A DNA stretch of 7,262 nucleotides from assembly GCA_027364825.1 (NCBI GenBank), contig DAHXOM010000385.1, positions 1-7,262 on the forward strand, written 5' to 3'. The notes under the pieces are model-generated. The model was not told the DNA's origin. It saw only the letters and a program-made list of their open reading frames with translations, and searched no databases. Source of the stretch: a bacterium (lineage in GTDB: Bacteria > JAMCPX01). Positions 1-5,234 of the stretch are shown in pieces. A program made the translations under genes and the position numbers. The number at the start of each line of letters is the position of its first letter. Within the stretch, counting starts at the first letter, position 1.

Positions 1-302
1 GTGATAGATGGTGCTGCCTGCATACATAGATCATCATCATTTACGTCAATTGCACCACTATGATTGTTTGAAACATAGCCTCTATCACCCCTATCTATAA
101 AGGCTTGATACTTGCCGGAGAAGTTGCCGGGATGTGAAGGATCGGATGGAGTAATTTGATTGTCGCTGCAGGCAGAAACCGGCACATCCATAAAAGCGTT
201 TTTGGAGAATGCATCATCTAACGTAAAGAATATGCCCAATGTTGTCGTAACAAAGGCAAGAAGAAAAGGAAGAAATTGATTCAAACTTTTTGCATACTTC
301 AT
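1..302 (-). CDS. Secreted protein of unknown function, N-terminal 100 codons only (runs off the left edge)
   Basis: An open frame starts at the ATG at 302-300 and runs to the left edge without a stop (100 full codons). The start has a typical Sec signal peptide: positive n-region (MKYAK), a hydrophobic core at about residues 9-27 (FLPFLLAF...LGIFF), and a likely signal peptidase I site after Ala31-Phe32-Ser33, so the mature protein would begin KNAFMDV. The visible mature part is polar, with two cysteines (C45, C93), several Asn/Asp-Gly-type turns (DRGDRG, SNNHSG) and an acidic run (DVNDDD) near residues 86-91. I do not recognise the family. Export to the periplasm, cell surface or outside follows from the signal peptide. 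No Shine-Dalgarno is visible in the short A-rich leader, but the gene has its own promoter-like sequence just upstream and is separated from cheB, so it is probably a separate transcription unit. Confidence 0.72.
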   Translation of the reverse strand, partial: MKYAKSLNQFLPFLLAFVTTTLGIFFTLDDAFSKNAFMDVPVSACSDNQITPSDPSHPGNFSGKYQAFIDRGDRGYVSNNHSGAIDVNDDDLCMQAAPSI

Positions 303-394
303 AAAAGCAGCTTTTTTTGTTTTTATCCTATTGCTGCCGATATCGCAAGTCAATGATTACAGTCACACCTGTCTTCTGCGGGTGAGCACGGGTG
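303..394. other. Intergenic gap between cheB and the secreted-protein gene
   Basis: This 92-bp gap is the only real intergenic space in the window. It holds the promoter at 325-353 and two weak inverted repeats (ACACC/GGTGT at 365-395, which touches the cheB stop codon; GCAGC/GCTGC at 307-337). Neither has the GC-rich stem plus T-run expected of an intrinsic terminator reading out of cheB, so the operon may end by Rho-dependent termination or run on into the next gene. Confidence 0.6.
325..353 (-). promoter_or_regulatory. Sigma-70-type promoter for the secreted-protein gene
   Basis: On the minus strand, TTGACT at 353-348 (5 of 6 matches to the -35 consensus) is followed after exactly 17 bp by TAGGAT at 330-325 (4 of 6 matches to the -10 consensus). 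Transcription would start near 318, leaving a short A-rich leader before the ATG at 302. The spacer contains the 8-bp palindrome CGATATCG at 338-345, which could be a regulator site or chance. The promoter supports a transcription unit separate from the chemotaxis operon that ends at 395. Confidence 0.55.
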
Positions 395-1489
395 TTAGCC
401 TTTTGCCCAGCGGTTTAATTCCATTGCTATAAGGTAGTACGGCAGAACCCTGTCAACCTTACCCGTGGCTATTGCCTCTCTCGGCATTCCAAAGATGACA
501 GCAGTCTCCTCCGACTCCGCTATCGTATAACCGCCGGCATCTTTTATCATTACTACGCCCTTTTTCCCGTCATCTCCCATGCCCGTAAGCACAACCCCTG
601 CGCACATCTTTCCGAACTCCTGGGATGCAGAGGCGAACATCTCGTTTACCGACGGTATGAATTTATCCCCTTCCCTGCGAGGTATTAATTTCAGCACCCT
701 CCTGGTATCCAGTGTCCTTATAGAAATACTGTAGCCCCCGGGGCATACAAAGATCGTACCCTGCCTGAGCGGCTCATCGTCTTCCGCTTCTTTTACCGTA
801 AAACTCGTATACTTGTTCAGTCTCTGTGCAAAAGTGGCTGTAAAGCCCGGAGGCATATGCTGGGACACGACGACGCTGACTTTCATATTCTTATCCAGTC
901 CCGATATCACTCTTTGTAATGCTGAAGGACCTCCGGTAGATGAACCGATCGCTATCAGCTTGAATCCACCGTAAACACTTTCAGGCAATTTACCCGCGCC
1001 GGTAACCTTTACTATCGGTTTTGCCGCTGTATCTATGCCGAGGCTCAGTTTTAGATTGATATCCGTTATTCTTCTCTGGACGTTTTTGAGATTGATGTGC
1101 CTGATATTGAGTACTTTTTTAATAACATCGTCTTTTATGGAGTATAACTCCATAGATGCCCGTTTTACCGGCTTTGGAATAAAATCAACAGCACCGAGTT
1201 CCATTGCCTTAAATACACTTTCCGAATCTGCCTTTGAGCTGATTACTATGGTAGGCGTGGGCTTTGTTCTCATGAGTATCCTCAGGAACGTAAAACCGTC
1301 CATGCGCGGCATTTCAAGGTCCAGGGTTACAACATCCGGGGAAAGCTCGTTCAGTTTTTTCAAACCGTCCTCTCCGTCCGTAGCTGTACCGATAACCTTG
1401 ATGTTGTTTCCCGATTCCAGCATCGTCTTCAGCGAACGCCTGTTAAACGCGGAATCGTCTATGATGAGGACCTTGACCTGCTCGCTCAT
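395..1489 (-). CDS. cheB: CheB: chemotaxis receptor methylesterase / glutamine deamidase with N-terminal receiver
   Basis: This 364-residue protein removes methyl groups from MCP glutamates (and may deamidate glutamines), acting in the cytoplasm as the adaptation partner of CheR. Residues 5-122 are a receiver with an intact pocket: acidic pair D11-D12, phospho-acceptor D57 (TLDLEMPRMDG), S84 and K106 (FIPKP). A linker of about 50 residues follows. Residues 175-360 are the methylesterase, with the Ser-His-Asp triad recognisable as S184 in GSSTGG, H211 in SQHMPPG and D307 in GMGDDG; spacing matches Salmonella CheB (S164, H190, D286). The frame stays open 33 codons further upstream, inside cheR, but the start at 1489 is preferred: the receiver begins right there, an AGGAAG site lies 8 nt upstream, and the ATG overlaps the cheR stop as ATGA. 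Last gene of the operon. Family length is usual (E. coli CheB 349). Confidence 0.96.
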   Translation of the reverse strand: MSEQVKVLIIDDSAFNRRSLKTMLESGNNIKVIGTATDGEDGLKKLNELSPDVVTLDLEMPRMDGFTFLRILMRTKPTPTIVISSKADSESVFKAMELGAVDFIPKPVKRASMELYSIKDDVIKKVLNIRHINLKNVQRRITDINLKLSLGIDTAAKPIVKVTGAGKLPESVYGGFKLIAIGSSTGGPSALQRVISGLDKNMKVSVVVSQHMPPGFTATFAQRLNKYTSFTVKEAEDDEPLRQGTIFVCPGGYSISIRTLDTRRVLKLIPRREGDKFIPSVNEMFASASQEFGKMCAGVVLTGMGDDGKKGVVMIKDAGGYTIAESEETAVIFGMPREAIATGKVDRVLPYYLIAMELNRWAKG

Positions 1490-2355
1490 TTTGACGGCTT
1501 CCTGTAAACGAGATCGTTCTTGAGCTGGACCAGCTTGAACAAACTGGTAACATTGATCAGAGATTCGGCATGTCCCAGCAATAACCACCCGTTACCGCCG
1601 AGCTTGTCGTAGAATTTTTCGATGAGCTTTTTCTTCGATTCGAGATCAAAATATATCAGAACATTGCGGCATACGATCACATCCATGGACGAGAGCAGGT
1701 TGATGACCGTACTGTCCATAAGGTTTATATGGGAAATTTTGATCATATTCTTGATCTCGTCTTTAATTTTCAGTTTATCGCCGTAAGGATCAAAATATTT
1801 TTTCTTGTAATACTCGTCCGTAACCCTGAAAGAAGCATTCCCGTATATGCCTTTCCTGGATATGGATAAAACCCTCTGACTTATGTCCGTAGCATAAATC
1901 TCGATATTGAAATCCTTGTCCACACCGTATTCCTTTGCCATAATTGAGATCGTGTACGGTTCCTCTCCTGTGGATGACCCGGCACTCCATATGCGCAATG
2001 AAGGCCTGCTGATATAGGATTTCTCGGTCTTTATTGCCGGTATAATTTCTTCAAACAACGCCTTGAGCTGCAATATCTCCCTGAAAAAGTACGTCTCGTT
2101 CGTTGTCAGGAGGTCTACGACGATGCTTAACTCCTCTTCTCGTTCTTTGTCATATTTCAGAAAGAAGTAATAGTCCTTGAACGAATTGAGTTTCCGTATA
2201 CCCAGTCTGCTGGTAAGCCGCGATACGAATATGTATTTCTGCTCATCGGAAAAAAAGATACCGCTGTACTCTTTTATAAAGTCCCTGAGTCTGCGGAAAT
2301 CGTCATCCTCAAGGTCGACAGGCGTAGCGCTTGTATGGGTGAGCGTATTGTACAT
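1486..2355 (-). CDS. cheR: CheR: SAM-dependent MCP glutamate methyltransferase
   Basis: This 289-residue cytoplasmic enzyme transfers methyl groups from S-adenosylmethionine to receptor glutamates, opposing CheB. The N-terminal all-helical CheR domain covers about residues 16-75. The catalytic SAM-binding domain shows the family landmarks in order: TTNETYFFRE (84-93), IWSAGSSTGEEP (122-133, the SAM-binding glycine loop), ATDIS (155-159), the CRNVLIYFD block (229-237) and LLGHAESL (259-266). The beta-subdomain loop after KKYF (residues 185-188) is about four residues shorter than in Salmonella CheR and lacks its glycine-rich stretch, which suggests a type that does not bind a receptor C-terminal pentapeptide. 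The start at 2355 lies 4 nt after the HEAT gene's stop; no other start codon fits and the Shine-Dalgarno is weak, so translation probably depends on coupling to the HEAT gene. The stop overlaps cheB as ATGA. No catalytic landmark is missing. Confidence 0.96.
   Translation of the reverse strand: MYNTLTHTSATPVDLEDDDFRRLRDFIKEYSGIFFSDEQKYIFVSRLTSRLGIRKLNSFKDYYFFLKYDKEREEELSIVVDLLTTNETYFFREILQLKALFEEIIPAIKTEKSYISRPSLRIWSAGSSTGEEPYTISIMAKEYGVDKDFNIEIYATDISQRVLSISRKGIYGNASFRVTDEYYKKKYFDPYGDKLKIKDEIKNMIKISHINLMDSTVINLLSSMDVIVCRNVLIYFDLESKKKLIEKFYDKLGGNGWLLLGHAESLINVTSLFKLVQLKNDLVYRKPSK
1498..1503 (-). promoter_or_regulatory. Ribosome binding site that decides the cheB start
   Basis: AGGAAG on the minus strand, 8 nt upstream of the ATG at 1489-1487, is the clearest Shine-Dalgarno in the window. 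It supports the short cheB start over the in-frame ATG at 1588. The cheR TGA (1488-1486) overlaps this ATG, so CheR and CheB are probably translationally coupled and made in a fixed ratio. Confidence 0.75.
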
Positions 2356-2359
2356 AGTA

Positions 2360-4300
2360 TCAGCGAGTTTCCGTATTTGTGTATCGTTCGAGAACGGACA
2401 GGGCCTTTTCTCTTACCTTTTGCTCCGGGCCCGTACTCAGCCGCTCCAGGATACTGCTGGCGGTCTTACTGCCGGCCTTTCCGAGCATGTAGACGACCTC
2501 CATGACAATGTCCTGATCCTTATTGGAAAGCACCTTTTCTATTTCGCCGGTACAATCATCTATTGAACCGTCCATGAGGACCTGCAGGGCCGTGAGTATA
2601 ACTGCCGGTGATTCATCATTGACATACAGCTTCAGGATCTTCTTTGCCTCATCGACCTGCGAAGCATGTTTGAGGTGTTTGATAATCTCGATCTTTACCC
2701 ATTGATCATCATCATGGATGAGCCACTTGACGGTATCTATAAATCTTTCCGGTACCAGGTTTGCCGTTGCCCTTACCGCTTCTATTCTCACATCTCTGTT
2801 TTCATCAGCCAGTGCCATCTGAATATCCTCACCATAACTGCCGAGTTGTAATGCACCGATCGTCGCTATCATTGCTGCCCGCACGGCAGCCTCGCTGTCA
2901 TTGAGCAATGTCTTTATGTCCTCTTGCATGGTTTCTTTGTAAAAACTCGCACTCAGCCTTGCCGCGGCAAGTCTTAATAAATAATCACTGCTGTGCACCA
3001 TGCTGTGGATTATATCAAGGGCCTGCTCCGGAATGTTCCTGCCGACCTTTACAAAATTATCGACAGCGGCGGCGGTTACCGCCTTGTTGTCCGATGCCAT
3101 GAGTTTGGCAAGAAGCTTGAGGCTCTGTACGTCGATATATGTTCCGAGGGTACGAGCGAGCAGTACCGGTATATCCTCGGTATCATCAATCTCGAGAAGG
3201 TATGATAGCCCGTCCGGAGGGGTACCGGGGTAGTCCGGCATTTGCGACAGATAGAGCAGCCCGGCCTTGATCTGGGATTCGCTTTTGTTCCCGACGAGCA
3301 GGCCGATAACGTCGGGACGGATAGAATCTCCCCTGTCGATCAGTGCTGCCACGCATGCACCGGCAATATCGGGATCATCCGCATATTTTAACAGAGTAGT
3401 TATATTACTTTTTTCGCCGGACCAGCCGAGGATCCTGATACCGGCCATTACAACGGAACTGTCGACACTCGAGAGCATTTTTTCCACGATGTAGGGATCA
3501 TAGAGGTTGGACTGCCGAACAGAGTTCCTGATGAATACGGCATCCTGTTCGTTCAGGCTGCTGTACAGTTGGAGCAGTGCCCGAGCCGCTGCATCCCTGT
3601 TGGATCTCTTGTTGTCTTTTATGCCTTCGATAAGGTAGGACGCAACCAGAGGATCGTGCGTCGATCCGAGCAGGTCATACGCGGCTTTTTTGAGCAGCGG
3701 ATCGTCCATTAAAGGGACGATGTTCTCCAGGGGAAGCCTGGCCCCCTTTTTGCCGAGATTGGCAAGCGCCTCTATTGCGGAAAATACGATGTATATCTCC
3801 TTTTTGTTCAGGAGTTCGGTTATACAGGGAATAACGTCTTCCGTACCGATCTTGCCAAGCGCTTCTATGGCTGCTGTAGATAAATTCTGCTGGGAACTGG
3901 AGGTAAGTTTGATGAGAACGGGGATTACCTCAGGATCTCCGATGTCTCCCAGCACATCGACAAGGAGCTTGGACAACTCCCACTGTTCCGCATCGATCGC
4001 CTGTATAATCTTTTTGATGGCCTTTTTCCCGGTCCTCGTAAGCCCTTCAACACCGGCTGTCCTGAGCCCTGCATTGTCCTGTGAGTCCAATATATCTATA
4101 AAAAGACCGGTAAGCCCGTCTGCCGGCTGTGTACTTAAAAGGGATTCAAGAGCTGTTTTCCTGACCCTGAAACTCTCGTCCCCCAGCAGCGTCTTGAATA
4201 GCTCCCTATTGTCGTCAAACGGCAGGGTGCCGATGCTTCCGGCAAAATGAAGTTTCTCCTCTTCAGACATGCCGGCTATAGTCCGCAGGTTTTCCGTCAT
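2360..4300 (-). CDS. HEAT-repeat protein of the chemotaxis operon (probable scaffold)
   Basis: This 646-residue protein is almost wholly HEAT/PBS-lyase-type helical repeats. About 18-19 units recur every 31-33 residues from roughly residue 42 to 638; well-formed ones include FRVRKTALESL (44-54), NLSTAAIEALGKIG (139-152), VFSAIEALANLG (172-183), AAVRAAMIATIGAL (471-484), RDVRIEAVRATANL (502-515) and QKVREKALSVLERY (627-640). Units near 235-280 and 350-390 are more degenerate. There is no signal peptide, membrane segment or catalytic motif, so it should form a cytoplasmic solenoid for protein contacts. Being locked between the receiver-protein gene (ATGA overlap, stop at 4297) and cheR (4-nt gap), it probably acts in receptor adaptation or array assembly; that is inference from position. 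The start at 4300 has only a GGGG-type site 8 nt upstream; Met11 is a possible alternative. PBS-lyase enzyme activity is not implied by the repeats. Confidence 0.9.
   Translation of the reverse strand: MTENLRTIAGMSEEEKLHFAGSIGTLPFDDNRELFKTLLGDESFRVRKTALESLLSTQPADGLTGLFIDILDSQDNAGLRTAGVEGLTRTGKKAIKKIIQAIDAEQWELSKLLVDVLGDIGDPEVIPVLIKLTSSSQQNLSTAAIEALGKIGTEDVIPCITELLNKKEIYIVFSAIEALANLGKKGARLPLENIVPLMDDPLLKKAAYDLLGSTHDPLVASYLIEGIKDNKRSNRDAAARALLQLYSSLNEQDAVFIRNSVRQSNLYDPYIVEKMLSSVDSSVVMAGIRILGWSGEKSNITTLLKYADDPDIAGACVAALIDRGDSIRPDVIGLLVGNKSESQIKAGLLYLSQMPDYPGTPPDGLSYLLEIDDTEDIPVLLARTLGTYIDVQSLKLLAKLMASDNKAVTAAAVDNFVKVGRNIPEQALDIIHSMVHSSDYLLRLAAARLSASFYKETMQEDIKTLLNDSEAAVRAAMIATIGALQLGSYGEDIQMALADENRDVRIEAVRATANLVPERFIDTVKWLIHDDDQWVKIEIIKHLKHASQVDEAKKILKLYVNDESPAVILTALQVLMDGSIDDCTGEIEKVLSNKDQDIVMEVVYMLGKAGSKTASSILERLSTGPEQKVREKALSVLERYTNTETR
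4297..4300 (-). other. ATGA stop/start overlap coupling the receiver protein to the HEAT protein
   Basis: The TGA at 4299-4297 of the zinc-ribbon/receiver gene shares two bases with the ATG at 4300-4298 of the HEAT gene. Together with the same arrangement at 1486-1489 (cheR/cheB), it indicates translational re-initiation and makes a stable co-expressed set likely. Confidence 0.85.
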
Positions 4301-5226
4301 TGGACAAGCCCCAATTCTTTTTTCTTTTTCTGTATCAACTCATGAAGGGATTCCATTAAAAAATCCCCCTGCTGCCGTATATGCTCGGAGATCCTTTTCT
4401 TGAAGAGCTTCTTTCCTTCTTCGAGATCTTTTTCCAGCACTTCTTCAACGGTGTCCTGCCGTATGCCCTGCTCGAGTATTTCCTGATTGTACAGTGCAAT
4501 ATCGGATATAATAATGCGCGCCAGCCTCTTTGCCTTCTCTATATCCTGCAGGTATTCCGGTGCTTGCAGGAGTTCTTCTTCGTTGAGCTTGCGGGCATCA
4601 TCCGTCTTAATTTCAACGGTTGGAGATTCATTGACCCCTACACCGACCTGGACCGCCTCTGTCGATTCCGGCGCTATTTTGACCTCTTCCTGCTTGCTGA
4701 GAAGCCTGTTTATTTTTGCCGCAAGGCTGTCTCTTATGTGGTGTTTCTCTATAAAATCATCCGCACCGTACAAGCTCTGCGGTATACGTTTATAGCGTGT
4801 TTTGTCATATATGGATGCCACGAGTATAACCTTTATGCTCTCCAGGCTTTTATCCTTCCTGATCAGATCCGGAAATTCAAAACCAAATATGTCCGGCAGT
4901 GCTACATCAACGATAACAACATCGGGGTGGGTGTCCTCCATAATGGAAATGGCCTCGACGCCGTTTTTTGCAAACAGGGGGAAAAACCCGGCTTCTCTCA
5001 GAAGTTCACCCATCATCTCCCGCATGGAACTCGAGGGATGCGCTATCAGGATCTTCCTGCCTGCTGCGATTACCGGCAGTTCTTCTTTTGCCGGAACGGG
5101 AACGGCCTTTTTTTTCAGTAAAAAGATCTGGCCGCATTTCGAACATCTCAGCTTTAAAATATCACCCGATATTCTGGTCTCGTCCACTTTATATTTTGTC
5201 GTGCATTGGGGGCAGATTATTATCAT
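4297..5226 (-). CDS. MJ0042-type zinc ribbon + atypical receiver + C-terminal helical domain protein
   Basis: This 309-residue cytoplasmic protein has three parts. Residues 1-37 are an MJ0042/zf-ribbon finger with C5-x2-C8 and C28-x2-C31, in the usual place at the extreme N-terminus, which fixes the start. Residues 58-177 are a receiver: the phospho-acceptor D107 (VIVDVALPD) and lysine K161 (GADDFIEK) are present, but the acidic pair that normally binds Mg2+ is replaced by H63-P64 (ILIAHPSSSMRE) and the usual Thr/Ser before Ala is Val136 (LVAS). Phosphorylation is therefore doubtful. Residues 178-222 are a polar linker. Residues 223-305 are charged and helical, with a conserved-looking RLARIIISDIALYN segment (234-247) that I recall from other multidomain proteins of Desulfobacterota and Acidobacteria but cannot name. 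There is no DNA-binding output domain. The start is 8 nt after the MCP stop; the stop overlaps the HEAT gene as ATGA. The likely role is an accessory regulator of the MCP pathway, by inference. Confidence 0.88.
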   Translation of the reverse strand: MIIICPQCTTKYKVDETRISGDILKLRCSKCGQIFLLKKKAVPVPAKEELPVIAAGRKILIAHPSSSMREMMGELLREAGFFPLFAKNGVEAISIMEDTHPDVVIVDVALPDIFGFEFPDLIRKDKSLESIKVILVASIYDKTRYKRIPQSLYGADDFIEKHHIRDSLAAKINRLLSKQEEVKIAPESTEAVQVGVGVNESPTVEIKTDDARKLNEEELLQAPEYLQDIEKAKRLARIIISDIALYNQEILEQGIRQDTVEEVLEKDLEEGKKLFKKRISEHIRQQGDFLMESLHELIQKKKKELGLVQ

Positions 5227-5234
5227 CGTAGTTA

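Noticed and set aside
160..180. Possible lipobox (VSAC, residues 42-45) in the secreted protein
   Set aside because: It lies about 15 residues past the hydrophobic core with charged residues between, so it cannot be the lipid-attachment site of this signal peptide.
1..302. AT-rich left end as a sign of horizontal transfer
   Set aside because: Hand-counted rows there (33-42% GC) are not outside the range of rows within cheR (one row about 30%), and no mobile-element or attachment-site signs are present.
307..337. Inverted repeat GCAGC/GCTGC around an A-rich leader as a riboswitch or attenuator
   Set aside because: Only 5 bp with a 21-nt spacer, partly inside the -10 to +1 region. Too small for a known riboswitch.
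365..395. Inverted repeat ACACC/GGTGT just after cheB as an operon terminator
   Set aside because: Five base pairs with a loop of about 21 nt, no following T-run on the minus strand, and it overlaps the stop codon.
1790..1990. 66-codon minus-strand frame inside cheR
   Set aside because: Out-of-frame shadow of the conserved CheR SAM-binding region.
3690..4250. 186-codon plus-strand frame opposite the HEAT gene
   Set aside because: Antisense of regular HEAT repeats, with no supporting features.
4381..5121. 246-codon plus-strand frame, Phe/Leu/Tyr-rich, opposite the zinc-ribbon/receiver gene
   Set aside because: The aromatic-rich look comes from complementing Glu/Lys codons. The opposite strand encodes clear domains over the whole span.
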